From Anaeramoeba flamelloides (lineage: Eukaryota; Metamonada; Anaeramoebidae): a DNA stretch of 64,000 nt. The DNA lies in assembly GCA_027625915.1 (NCBI GenBank), contig JANTQA010000048.1, forward strand, positions 5,208,001 through 5,272,000, written 5' to 3'. Under the pieces are notes generated by a model. That model saw nothing but the letters and a program-made list of their open reading frames with translations. It had not been told where the DNA came from and made no database searches. The stretch's first letter is position 1. The number at the start of each line of letters is the position of its first letter. This document shows positions 48,021 to 60,084 of this stretch, piece by piece. A program made the position numbers and the translations under genes.

Positions 48021-49099
48021 TTATTTATTCAATTTTTTTTGGTTCTTTGAATAAATAGAGTAACTTTGTGATTTTGATAAAATTTGAATTTGGTTCCCTG
48101 TTTCACCAATTTCATTTGATTGCGCCAATGTCTCAGAATTTTCAGATCCCATTTTAGATTCGAAAATAGGTTCGTTGTTCATAATGCTCTCACTTTTTGA
48201 TCTATTAAAAGAAAATTTTGAAAATTTCTTATGTTTGATTTTTTCAGAATTATCATTGGAGACTGAAAAGTATTCTTTTAAACTTTTTGATTCAGTGAAT
48301 GTGCATTCCTATATTGTATGAGTGTTTTATTTTATTTTATTACAGAAAAAGCAAAATTAATTAAATGATTTGTGCTTATGTTGTGAAAAATTTTTTTTTA
48401 GAAAATTGCCCTTTCTTAAAAAAAAAATAATTAAAAAAATAAAATACATACGTTTGTTATATTAGAAATTTGCTGTTTAATAGTTTGGAACCAACCATTT
48501 CTTTCCTTTTCGGATTTGCATCTAAATTCCCAGATTTTAATATTTGACTGAATGACAAAAGTTGGTTTTTTGGTTTTTGGGTTAGTAATTTTTAAAACTA
48601 AACGAATTTCTTTCAAATGAACAATTTTTGAAGGTGCAAAGGTCTATTTGGAGATTAATTTTTATGTGTGTTTCCAAAAAGTAAAAGAAAGCAAAAAATT
48701 AATTTGTCAAAAGTAAAACAGAATTTTCGAAAAAAAAAATTTTTCATAAATATAATTGCAAATCAAAAAGTTTACCTTTGAATTTTTAAACCATGCAATG
48801 GAGCGAGGAAACAGGCAAACATAATTTTTCTTCCAGGTTTTGACTCTTTTCCTTTGTTTCGTTAGTATTCCTTGCTTTAATTTTTGAGACAAAGGATGAG
48901 TAATCATGTCGTTTTCTTCAACTCTTTCAACAAAATTCCTTGGGAATAATCCTTTTGAAGTCGTGTCAACAATTTGACCAAAGCACATCCCTTTATTGGC
49001 ATCATGTGTGATTTTGACCAAATCACCTACATTTAAGATCAGATCTTCGGTTTTATTTGATTTATATGGGTGGAGTACTCGATATCGTAATTGGCTCAT
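48021..49099 (-). CDS. SH3-PH domain adaptor protein (three exons)
   Basis: Exons 49099-48776, 48643-48452 and 48308-48021 give 267 residues; all splice joins are phase 0, with introns of 132 and 143 bp (GTAAAC..AATAG and GTATGT..ATAG). Residues 4-62 form an SH3 domain: YRVLHPYKS, DLILNVGDLVKI, the FGQ in place of the usual WW/WY region, and GLFPRNFVE. Residues about 71-174 form a PH domain: QGILTKQRKRVKTWKKNYVCL, AWFKNSK, then across intron 1 to HLKEIRLVLKI and the C-terminal helix SEKERNGWFQTIKQ with its conserved Trp. The last exon is polar and Ser/Lys-rich without a known domain. SH3 binds proline-rich peptides and PH often binds phosphoinositides, so a membrane-recruited cytoskeletal or signalling adaptor is likely. 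No specific ortholog recognised. Confidence 0.88.
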
Positions 49100-51526
49100 T
49101 GTTTGTGAATTAAGTTATGAGGTTGTATTGGAAAATTTATACTGAAAAATAAAGCGTTAATAATTTTACAGGCTAATCAGGATTTCAAATCAAAAAATTT
49201 TTAGTTTGTCGTCCAAAAAAAAATGGATTGAAACTTTCCAAATGTCTTCAACAAGAAATTCCAATTAGCCATAAATTATACCTGTAATCTTTTTTTATCA
49301 ATTGTTTCTTTCAAATCTCTCTTGTAGAACTGTTTTGCCATTAATTTTTTCGTTATTTCGAAAAATTGATCTCTCAGAAACAGTTGTTATAGAGATTTTG
49401 AATAAACAGAAATTCTGAGAATTATAAGTCTTTTAAAGATCTTTCTAAATGTTCAAACAAAATATTTTTTGAGAGAAACAATACTTTTTTTAAAATTAAT
49501 TGCTTTTGTGTTTGCTGACTATTTTTTGGTTATTCTTATAAATATACTTGGATTTGGCAAAAATTTGAAGAAAAGACATTTGTTTGAATAATTAACTTTA
49601 CGTATTCCTTCTCTCAAGTATAGTTTGCACCATCGAACTGTATGATTATTATCAAATCCTAAAATTTGTTATAATAATTAAAAATATAAGACCGTTTTCA
49701 CAATCACAAAATGTGAATTCGTGTTATGGTTGGCAATATTCTTTTTACTTTCAGTCCAATTTGAATTCTTATATTTATTCAGTTTCTAAAAATTCATGAT
49801 AATCACAACAAAACTAAATTCAAATTCTAAAACAACTATTGATTTTTTTATACACTTTATTCAAACAAGGACTGACTCTCAACAATATTTGTTTAAATTT
49901 CACATAACACGTACCAAAAAAAAAACTAAATCCAACAGAACCTACAAAGATATGACCAAAACTTTTCACAAGTATACAGACAAAACTGAGTTCCCAAACG
50001 GATATTTTTTTTGAGAAAGCTACAAATTTGTATTTTTTTAATGGTGACTCTGCTTTTAGGAATATTGGTAAATTATTCTACAAAAAAAGCTAAAATTTTC
50101 TTTTGACAAAATTTTTTCCTACAAAATTGTCAAGTTAAACCAAAACAAAACACTTGGTTTATTCAGTAATATTTGTGAGATGAGTCAAACTTTTTTTATT
50201 TGTTATCTTAATATATTTTTCTTTTTGACAATTTATCGAAAGGTACTGACAATTGTACACAAGAATCTCACTTTTAAGATATATTTATAAAAGTAAATTT
50301 TTCTAATTTTTGTTAATTTGTAAAATTTTTGTTAAAATTATATTCAGAAAAGATATAATGAGTAAGAAAAACAATTTTTAATCCATTTTTGAAAAAATCA
50401 TTGATTACTTGAAAGTTTTCTCAAATAGAATCAATTTTCTTCTTATTTTATTAAAGTTAACAATTATATTTTCACCTTAATGTCAAATCAAAAACCTGCA
50501 AATTTCAAAATAACATTATTTCCATTTTTCTTTTCAATTATAAATAGTACAGCAATTTCAAACCCGCTACACAGGATTTAATGAAAGTTGATTTTTTTTA
50601 TTTATTATTTAAACTGAACTAGATCTTAATTCTCAACTAAAGGTTGTAACCCCAAAATTCAAGAAAGCAAAAATGACACTCTTATTAAATAATTTTTCAA
50701 TTTTTGAAACTTTTTATATTTCTTTAATAAAAATACATTTTTGTACGGGATCTTCATTATTAAGTACATTTTTAACAGATTTGTGACCAAAATAACAATT
50801 GGTCCATTCAATTGGAAGTAGTTTTTTGAAATTTTAAATAAAATTAAAAATGCAAGTCAAGTTAAATCGTTGTCAGAAATTTTAGAAATTGCTTGAGTAA
50901 AAATTCATAAATAAATCTCATGTTATTAATAAATATATAAAAATTATCGGGTGACCATAAAAAAACCAAAGAGAGATATTATTTAAATATAATCAATCTA
51001 TCACTTTTAAGCCCTTATTTGATATCGAAATCAAAAAAAAAAAAAAAAAAAAAACAAATTGGAAAAATTATTTGATAAGACAACTCAAAATGAAATCCAA
51101 ATATATCCTGTTTATTCCTTTAATAATTGATATTTTTCTGACAAAATGATTCCAAGGATGATTAATTCATTTTTGCACATATGGAGGAAGTATCAGCATT
51201 GAATAATGGTATAAATTTTTGTAATTATACACTTTTCCATTTTAACTGGCAGTATTTGCGTTAAAACCCCATAAAAATATTTTATATTTTAAAAAATCCA
51301 AAATATTACCTAACACGGATTCAATTCAAAACTCTTTAAAATGTGAAACTGTTGAAATAGTGAGAAAAAAAAACTTTTAAATTTTTGAAAAAAAAAAATA
51401 GTATTAAGGTAATAAAAAATTTTTACTTTTTCTATCAATCCGGAAATAGATTAGAAAATGTAGGTTTTTTTTACTTTTAGTCTCCAGGTTGTTTCTAATA
51501 CTCTAAAATATTTACCAAAAAAATAA

Positions 51527-51527
<1 letters not shown>

Positions 51528-51569
<42 letters not shown>
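51528..51569. repeat. (TTA)n microsatellite
   Basis: About fourteen uninterrupted TTA units. Confidence 0.95.
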
Positions 51570-51570
<1 letters not shown>

Positions 51571-53056
51571 AATATTATAAAAAAACAAAAATAGAATCTT
51601 GAAATAGAAATAAAAGGATAGGAATTCAATATTTTTCCACAGTTTTTACATATAATTTAATAAAAATATTGATTTTACTATTGTATTTTTGACTTTTAAA
51701 CCACATTGGAACCATTTTTAGAAACTTTTAATTTAAAAATTCGTCTTAAGAGAGAAAATAAAAACCCATATTGTCTGATCTAATTTGGAATTAGTAAAAC
51801 AGTTAAATTTTTTCATTATCGGGCCATTTCTTTTAAACAATTAAAAACTGATGAATTTTGTTTCCTTTTGTTGGACAAAATTTGAGTTGAAAAAATCAAG
51901 TCTAAAATCCAAGGAAATAGAATTCTTACACAATGTTTTACGACTTATTCACCCAAAAAAAATGAGAATGAAATGAATTTTTACAAGTTATTTATTGTAA
52001 AAAGAACCCAATAGCAGATGTTTTAAATTTTATTTTTTTTTTTAAGAGGGGAATAAAACAAATGAATATTGCTTTAACAATTATAACTTTTTTTTTTTTT
52101 TTTTTTTTTTTAGAATATTCAAACAAAACCTTTCATTTTTACAAAAAAAAATAAAAGGTGGATTAAAAAGAAACTCAATATAACATAATATTTAGTGTTA
52201 CCTTCCTATAATTTACAACACTTTTCTGAATTTTTATTAATTTTTTTTTTTTTAAAACTAATCAAATCATGATTTTAACTCAACGTTATCCTATCATAAA
52301 AAATGAAGTTCATGACTTTGGTATTCGTCACAAAAAACGAAATTAATAAGTATAACAGAAATTAGTTACTTAAAATCAAATAACAGTCGAAATATTATAA
52401 TATATAAAATTATTTATTTAAAAAAAAAACAATAAACATAAATTTCAAATGATATATTGCCCCAAAAAAAGATTCATTTGAATTTAACCATATTTAAAAT
52501 CTGAAAAAAAACCATTTATTTGTCAAGATTTCTAATAATAATAGATAAATATTTTTTTTCAAAATGTATTATTGGTGTTTTTGAAATTTTTTAAAAAAAT
52601 AATAAATATAATAAATTCGTTTTTTTTTATAATTTATTTTCAAAATCTTAATTTATAGATTATCTTTTGAGTTCTATCTTTATTAAAATTCAGTTTTGCT
52701 TTTTATATATAATTTTAAAACGAAATTTAGATTACCAAAAAATTCCAAATTAATGGAGAAAATTGGGGTTTAAGTAAAATCATATTTTCAATAAAAAAAA
52801 ATAGCTAACAATATGCTTTAATTTAATTTTTTTATTTTTATACATTAAATTTTGTTGAAATCATATGTAATATAAATTAAAATGATGAAACTGGAATATT
52901 TATCAATTTTTTTAACTTTGATAAAAGGTATATTAAATAAATAGAAATAAATAAAAATATCAAAAACCATTAGAAAAATTTATTTTATTTTTTTTTCAAA
53001 ATTATACAAAAAAAAGTTATTTAGTTAATAATTAGATTTAATAATAGTAATTATTA

Positions 53057-53252
53057 CAGCCAGTTTAAAATTTAAGACACAAACTTTCAACGAAATTTAA
53101 GGTACGAAAAATCTCAAATTAAGGCACAAAATTTGGAATTTGAATTTTTTTATAAATCATTTTACTTTAATCTGAATTTTGTGCCTTAATTTGAGATTTT
53201 TATTGTGCCTTAAATTTCGTTTTAGTTTGTGTCTTAAAAATGGAAATGATTA
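53057..53252. mobile_element. CAGTCAG-family MITE, copy 3
   Basis: A 196-bp near-palindrome from CAGCCAGTTT to AAATGATTA beside TA on both sides. Arms carry AAACTTTCAACGAAATTTAAGG-like sequence and its complement, matching the copies at 12542 and 18283 in length and order. Confidence 0.8.
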
Positions 53253-53650
53253 TAAAATTCAAAGAATAATCATATTTTATAAGAATTTTTAAGCTTTTTG
53301 AAATATTAAATAAGCCAGTGTTTTTTTTTCTAATGAATTTGTTTTTTTTTTTTTTTTTTAGAATTCGGCTTTTTATAATTAGAAAATAATTGAATAAATT
53401 ATATTCCAATATTATTTATAATATATTATTTCCAACCATGTGAAAAATATGATCTTAATATAATTTACTAACAATTTTACTGAAATTCATTCATTAACGA
53501 ATATCCAACAAAGCCAAATCCTTGAAAGAAATAAAAAAAAAAAAAAAAAAAAGTTAAATTTTAACTTGAATATAAAAGGGGGTGAAATAAAATAAAAATA
53601 TAGATATATTTTTAATAATTTTTGTTTTCAATAAATGGGAAATCAATAAA

Positions 53651-54135
53651 TTAATTAACAATTAAACACAGTACCAAAATAATCATTTTTCTTGAGAAGA
53701 TATTAAATAATTTCGATTTTTTAAGAGAACAATATTGGAAAGGCAGATAAAATTCCCAATTTACAATATCAAGATACATGGTTCTATTTCCATAAACCAC
53801 AAGATTTCTAATCGTTTCCCATTTTCTCAAATAGCCAACACTGTGTGATTTTATATAAAATTCGAAGTTTTGTGCCATAGAGCAACTAATTCTTTGAAGA
53901 AATGGTTTGACTGAATTGATTTTTTTTGTCTATTATAAAAAGGCGACCGAAAAGGAATTGGAATAAAATATCTCTCATTGTATGGATAAGAACCTATATT
54001 TCGTAGGGAAGGAATAGATTTTCTCCCTTTCTTGATTTTACAATATTTTAAATTTAAATAAGGGGTTTGGGAAGTGCCACAGAATGCATTATTTTTCCAG
54101 GATTCATAAGAATAGAGAAAAATCAAAGATTTCAT
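53651..54135 (-). other. Unrecognised region with two overlapping open frames
   Basis: Two minus-strand frames, 54135-53851 (94 codons) and 53878-53651 (75 codons), overlap by 28 bases in a stretch with fewer homopolymers than its surroundings. The peptides (for example WETIRNLVVYGNRTMYLD) match nothing I know. The first frame begins in a dispersed repeat. It may be an old gene or transposon remnant, or chance. Confidence 0.25.
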
Positions 54136-54380
54136 TCTATTCTTTTAAATTCAGGAAAATCTAAAGTGATTTACTTCAAGCTTTCTACTTTTTTTATTCC
54201 AAAATTTATTGATTTTCGAAATAAATACAAAATTCAAAAAAAAAAACAACATATAGTACTGTCGGGTGCCTAACTACGCTTCCTGGGAATTGGTTAAAAA
54301 TCGGTAAATTTATAAAAAATATTTTTTTCTTTTGAATTCCGTAAAACCTAACTTTTACAGTGTCATTCTTTACTTCATAC
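54060..54380. repeat. Member of the AAAGATTTTACTC palindromic repeat family
   Basis: Contains CCAGGATTCATAAGAATAGA and ATTCTTTTAAATTCAGGAAAA facing each other, and further right an inverted segment with GAATTCCGTAAAACCTAACT-like sequence. The same modules recur near 58290-58620 and 63360-63705. Confidence 0.6.
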
Positions 54381-54552
54381 TCCTCAATGGGGAAAATAAT
54401 GAATATATATATATACATATATATATCTGATTTTCTTTAACCAAATCGTAATTAAATGAATTGAAATTAAAATCAAAATTAAAAAACATTTTTAAAATTC
54501 CTTAGAAATTAAGAAATAATTTATTCAAATATTTTCCAATAAAAGTTTTTTT

Positions 54553-54900
54553 TTGATGAAGATATTCATTATAAAATCAAGTAAAGAAGAAGTAAGTGCA
54601 TTAAATATTAAATATAAGATCAAGAAATTAATCATTTTTTATTAGTATTTCATGATTAATTATTTAATTATTTTAATTTCTGGTTTTTTTATTAGTGTGT
54701 AAATATATTATTCTAAGATATAGCCCACTCTCGTTTTTGTTTATAAAACATCTTAATGTTATTTAATTAAAGAAATGATTTAAAAGGGTTGAATTCCCCC
54801 TACACATAGGCCCTCAAAGTTTGATAAAATGAATATTCTTTCTTAAAATACAAGGAAAATTTTCCAATCATAAAATCAAAAAATTCCTATAAACACTAAC
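54553..54900. repeat. Dispersed repeat, copy of 35766-36110
   Basis: Shares AAGTAAAGAAGAAGTAA, ATAAGATCAAGAAAT and AAATATATTATTCTA in order with 35766-36000. Confidence 0.7.
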
Positions 54901-55621
54901 ACCTTTCAATTACAATTAAACTAAAACAAAAAAAGTTCTGATCATTTAAAAAATATTTGGTTTTGATCAAAAGTTTTTTATATTTAAGTGTATTGTAACA
55001 TGTACTCATATCAATCTGTGACTTATTTGTTAAAGTTTTTTTTTAAAAATTTGTAACTTTTCCAAAACGATGATACTTTTTAAGAACCCCAATGAGAAAC
55101 GAAACTTGTTAAAAAAAAAACCTCTGATGTCTCAAAAAACAAAAAATTCAATTTAAAAAACTAATACTGGGATAAAAATGTTTGTGTTGTTTTGGTTTTT
55201 TGATTTTTGAAGAATTATTTTCAATTTTCAAATTTATTTTTCATCCTCAAAAATTTTTATTCTATTACTCAATCATTCAATTTGCCGGTTTTGGTAATTT
55301 GGAGTTGAACTAATCAAAAAAGATTGGAATAAAATTTTGAAATCTTTTTATAAATTACTAATAATATATAATTTTTAGAAATCATATAAATCAACCAAAG
55401 AAAAATTACATTTTCCAAATACTTTTTTCTTTTCGATTTCACTTTTAAAAATACTTGATTAAAATTTTCTAAACGAAACGAAACTTGATAAAAAAACAAA
55501 TTAAAAAAATTGAAAAAAAAACTTTTTTAATTAATACAAATTTAAGAGGAAAAAAAAATCAAGTCTTTTATACAAATTTAATTTGTTTAAAGTCTTGAAA
55601 TCTTAAATTTTTGCTCTTATA

Positions 55622-55720
55622 AATAAAGAAAGAAAGAAAGAAGAAAAGAAGAATAAGAATAATTATAATTGAATTAATCAATGAATTAAATAAATTAAAT
55701 AAATTAAATAAATTAAAAAA
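55622..55720. repeat. Short tandem repeats in the 3' flank of the CCCH gene
   Basis: An (AAAG)n-like run near 55625-55650, followed by a 9-bp tandem repeat (ATAAATTAA, about four units) at about 55681-55717. They lie just past the zinc-finger gene stop codon and may be within its 3' UTR. Confidence 0.75.
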
Positions 55721-55774
55721 CTAAGATAGAGTATATAAAATCTATAAAGGAAGAAATAATGAAGAAATAAATGA

Positions 55775-56569
55775 TTAGTTTTTGTTACAAATTGTTTGAA
55801 AAAATGCAAGTCTTTTGCAAATAGTCTTTGGTTGGTTTGTATGTGGTTGGACTTTTTTGTGTATAAACTTACATCTTCGCCCATAGCTACAGATGCCTTG
55901 AGTATTATATGCTTTACAAATTTGAGTTTTATATTTGGGGTGTCGTGATACTTTTCTAAAAAGATCAAAAAAGATTTATTTTCAAAAAATATTTTATTTT
56001 AGTTTTGATAACAAAAGGAAAGAAAGGAAAACAAAAATAATTGAAAAATTAAATCAAACAATCGGATTTTTTCTAAATTAACATTCAAAAAATAAAAAAA
56101 AAAACGAAAGAATTTACCTTAATTCTGATGTACCATGAGCAAATTGGCACTTGTTCCCATACTTACAATAACCGTTTTCGATCCATGATCGGCAAACTTC
56201 TGTTTTATATAAATTTGATTTTGAATTTTTTTTTCCAGAATTTCGAACACTTTTTGATTTATCCCTTTTTTTCAAAGTTGGCTTTTTGAAAGTGTGATTC
56301 TGAAAAGTGTGTTTCGTTTTGTTGTTTCTTGGGTTGTTTGTTTTGTTATTGTTTGTTTTCTTAATTCGATCAAATGCATTCACAAATCCAATTTGTTTTT
56401 TTTTTTTTTCGTTCCAAATCCCGGTGAGGACAATTTGTTTTTTATTTGGTGTGCTTTTTAAGCTTGTTTTTGGTAAAACTAGACTACTCCCTGCCCCAAT
56501 GTTGATTGTTGTGTTGTACAAATATTGTCTTGCTTCTTGTTCATTATGTGTTTGAAGGAAGGTTGTCAT
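55775..56569 (-). CDS. Tandem CCCH zinc-finger protein of the TTP/TIS11 type (two exons)
   Basis: Exons 56569-56118 and 55955-55775, 210 residues, intron 162 bp (GTAAAT..TTTAG, phase 2). Finger 1 is C126-x8-C135-x5-C141-x3-H145 after a YKTEVC lead-in. Finger 2 is C164-x8-C173-x5-C179-x3-H183 after [10 protein letters not shown]. The 18-residue linker and the (R/K)YKTE-type lead-ins are hallmarks of the tristetraprolin family, which bind AU-rich elements in mRNA 3' ends and promote deadenylation and decay. The intron falls directly between the fingers, after HGTSELR. The N-terminal 120 residues are polar, Asn/Lys-rich and lack known motifs. RNA-binding function follows from the family; the target and the effect on mRNA are not shown. 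In an A/T-rich transcriptome the potential target set would be large. Confidence 0.92.
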
Positions 56570-57945
56570 TTAGTAGTTATTAAATAAAAAAAAAACGTTC
56601 TTTGGGTTTTATCTGTGTTTAAGTAGAAACAGAGTTTAGGTATACACAATTTCTTGATGAAAAGTTAGAACAAAAAAATAAAAAAGAAAAATATTCTTTA
56701 TTTGTTGAGAAAAGATAATAAAAAATGAAAAAGTTTTTTGAAAATAAATTTAATTAAGAAGTCAAATTGGTTATTAAAAATTTAAAGTGTTAAAGTAAAT
56801 TTAAATTTGAGTCAAAACGCATTTTTGGTTTCTTTAAAAAGACAGAAAAATTTGAAATTTTTTGCAAGAAAAAGAACGAAGTGAAAGAATTAAAATTATT
56901 AAACAATTTTTTTTCATCTTTGAGACTGTTTTCAAATGAATTTTGTTTTCAAAAACTTTTTATTTTTTTTTTCCAAATTAAAAAAAATTTTTAAAAACTA
57001 ATACATTTCCTTTAAATATGAAAAGAATCCAAATTATATAATGTTTATGACAATAACTCATTTTTTTTTTTTTTGTTGAAAATGATAAGAAAAATTTGTT
57101 TTTGATCAGATTTTGTTTTCGAAAGGAAAAAGAATTTGTTGTTTGAAAGATCAAATTAAAGTTTATAATCATTAATCTTAATTGTAAAATAAAAAGATCA
57201 ATATTTTCTTTCAGCTTTCCAAAAAATAACATCTCAAGAATAAAATCAAACCACCAAAGTTTTCCATACCAAAAGGCGAATTAATGATTTAAGCTGCTTT
57301 AAGTATTTAAAAATTTGAAATGTTAAATAATTTTATAAATCTATTTTTTTGATGCTGGAAAAGAGATAATTTTGTTCCATTTATTTTGCAATAATTAGTA
57401 AATAGAAATAATATAATTTCTAAACGATCAATTTTGGATTTTTCAATTTACTGTGGTCCAAATAAAGTGTACTGAAAAGTTTATTATGTGTTTCAAAATA
57501 AAAAGTTGTGTTTTTATGTTTTGAAGACCCCCACATTAACTAATCAAAAAAACTGACATTAAACCCGAATGGTATATGATATTGATATCTTAAGGTTCTA
57601 TGATTTAAAAAATAATGCTTAAAATAAAGGATCAAATAGGAAAATTTATCTCAAAAAATAGAGTAAATTTTTTATATCAATTTTAGCCAACCACAAAAAC
57701 AACAATTTCAGAAAAAACAAATAAAATTAGGAAAAAATTTCAACAAATTATATTAATAATGTAAAATTTAACATAAAATATCAAAGAGTTTACTTTCAAA
57801 ATTGATTTGGACTTAAGTATACTATTTGTTCACAAATTGGATTTTGTATTGAAGCAAGAAGAAAAAAGCACACGGATTATATTTTGAAACACGGATTATA
57901 GTCATTGTGCACGTATTATTTTGATCAAATTTTAATCTTTAATCT

Positions 57946-58200
57946 TTATGGGATTAGCGTCTACGAAAGAGAAACATAAAATTAAAGTAAGTTGATATTG
58001 AGTGTAATTTTGTTAGTGAGCCATGATCAAGGTCTCAATAAAATTGATTGGTAAAATCAGTTCTAAAAGATAATCCTATGATTGAAGTAATGATCATTAT
58101 ATTGGTAAAAAATCCAACAATTCCAGAAAAAAATCTGAATATCGTCATAAATTTAAAGGTTAGTTCATGAACCCAAAGACTTTAAAAGTTGAAAAAATTT
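57946..58200. mobile_element. One-ended copy of the GGGATTAG-type element
   Basis: Begins TTATGGGATTAGCGTCTACGA, then continues with GATATTGAGTGTAATTTTGT-like and GAGCCATGATC-like sequence that parallels the start of 27922-28672. The opposite terminus was not found, so it is probably truncated. Confidence 0.55.
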
Positions 58201-58289
58201 TCATAAATTTGTGTTGAAATGGTGTTTAGTGGTTAAAATATTCAATTTTATTTTTTTTTTGGAAATCTAAGGGAGGTTTTTCTATTTCT

Positions 58290-58620
58290 TCTTATTTGCT
58301 GTTAAGTTTTCCAGAATTTATAAAAAAATTGAGTTAAATGTTGAATTTTACTCAAATATCTTGAATTCTGGACACCTTTTTGCGTTTTTTGTTAGGTTAT
58401 TTTAATTTCTTTGTTTAGATCAGAAAAGGGATAGATTCTCAGAATAAAATAGAAAATTTAAGAAAATCACAAGGAACTTGTCCAGTTTTTTAAAAAGAAT
58501 TGAGTAAAATCTTTGTTTTTTCTCTATTCTTTTAAATTCTGGTTAAACTAGGCATTTAGCATACCTTGACACACTGTATCACTCTAAGGCACCATCCCTG
58601 AATTTACAGGTGGGTTTAAG
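58290..58620. repeat. AAAGATTTTACTC palindromic repeat cluster, inverted relative to 63360-63705
   Basis: Contains GAATTGAGTAAAATCTTTG, TTCTGGACACCTTTTTGCG and GGGATAGATTCTCAGAATAA, each found in reverse complement in the same order at 63450-63660. About 200 bp align continuously. Confidence 0.8.
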
Positions 58621-58873
58621 CTATGTTTAAACGAAAAAAAATTAGAGGTTATGATGAAAATACCTATTGTCATGATATCTCCAATAAATTCACAATATTA
58701 TTTTAAAAAAAAATGAGATTAATCTTACTTTATCAGAAAAAATCATAAAATCCCGAGATTCCAAATTATCAGGATAAAATAAAAATCACGAAAAAATGAA
58801 ATTTTTTTTTTTTTTAAGATTACCTTAAATAATCTCTTAAATTTCACAAAATTATTTACCTTTACAACAGCCC

Positions 58874-58904
58874 CCCCTGAAAACATTGGAAAATGTTTAA
58901 AGGG
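58874..58904. other. Imperfect hairpin with G/C clamps
   Basis: CCCCTGAAAACATT faces AATGTTTAAAGGGG across a 4-nt loop, pairing at about 12 of 14 positions. It is isolated in A/T-rich DNA; no promoter or RNA family is recognised. Confidence 0.4.
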
Positions 58905-59719
58905 GATGTGTTTTTTTTTTTTTTTTTGGGTCTTTGGAAAGTCGGAAAGACAGAAAGGCTTTATATAGAAAATGATTTTGGTTTGTAGTGGAAAAATAAT
59001 TTTTTCTTTTCATTTTTTTTAAAAACAAAATATAAAATCTCAATGAATTTTATGATCAAACTAATAATCATCCATTTCAATAATCCAATTGAATATAAAA
59101 AATGTGTGTTTTTTTAAAATGGAGTTATTACCTTTACTATCTAAATTACAAAAAAAGAAGAAAGTGTAATTTTCCTTCTTATTGGTGATCGATCAAACAA
59201 AAACCCTTAAACTCTAATTGTATTTTCTGCACAATAAAAAGATAACTCAAAGAAGAATAAAACGAAAGACAACTTTATAAAAAATCTTAATAATTGATAA
59301 TAATATGGCTAGGTTATTGTGAATGCTTTTGAAAAATTATCCAAACTCATTTCAGCTTTCAAATAAATAAAGAAAAGCTTTTAACCCAAGAACACATTCT
59401 TTAATAAAACAAGATAAAGTGTTGGTTGTTTTAGAAACCCTTTTATTTCAACACAATTTAAAGCAACACAATTTAAGGAGAAAATATTTATTTATCTTTA
59501 GTTATTATTGTTGTTGATCTAAAAGAATCGATCGATCTGTCAACCAAATCAAAAATATAATACAACAAAATTCTTTGATCTTATCCTTGATTAAATCAAG
59601 CTATCTTTTTTGTTGTTTTTTCAAAGAATAACTTTTTTTTCAAGTATCTATTTTTTGATCAAAGAAAATTTTTCTTTTTAAAAAGATCGTTGAATTAGCC
59701 AAAAAGCCATCAACTGTTA

Positions 59720-59925
59720 GATCGTGATTACTTTTTTATCACAGTATTTTGAAATTTAATACGATTTTTGCATAATTATCAGGGTTTTATAGAAAACCCA
59801 GGATTTTTTATAATTATCGTGATATGATTGATTATCGCGATTTCATGCAAGATCACGTTTTGAAAAAAATTATTGTGATTTCTGGAACTTTATCGTGAAT
59901 TGAAAATGATATTGTAAAACCCTCT
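59720..59925. repeat. TTATCGTGAT-motif patch
   Basis: The degenerate word TTATCGYGAT (or its complement) recurs about six times in 200 bp, with a perfect GGGTTTT-ATAG-AAAACCC palindrome inside. A further GTAAAACCCTCTAT near the right end echoes the CAGGGTTTTATA at the left, suggesting a small inverted-repeat element. Confidence 0.45.
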
Positions 59926-60084
59926 ATTAATTTTATTTTATATTCAATTTTAAGCTGAATAAAAGTAAAAAAAAATAAAAAAAAAAAAACAAAGGAGTTA
60001 TATTCAAAAAAAAAAAAATTTAATTTTAAAATAAACATGTAATAATAAGTTTATTATAAATTATTATTAATATTGATATAATTA

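Larger units (their letters stand above)
49100..55774. other. Gene-free interval
   Basis: Holds the leader/promoter side of the SH3-PH gene, a (TTA)n microsatellite, a CAGTCAG-family MITE (53057-53252), an unrecognised two-frame open region (53651-54135), and dispersed repeats at 54060-54380 and 54553-54900. The open frame at 49796-50014 has low homopolymer content but no recognisable motif. Confidence 0.55.
56570..60084. other. Gene-free interval
   Basis: No supported gene. Contains one end of a GGGATTAG-type element near 57946, a palindromic repeat cluster at 58290-58620, a small hairpin at 58874-58904, and a TTATCGTGAT-rich patch at 59720-59925. The CCCH gene promoter should lie right of 56569. 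Confidence 0.55.
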
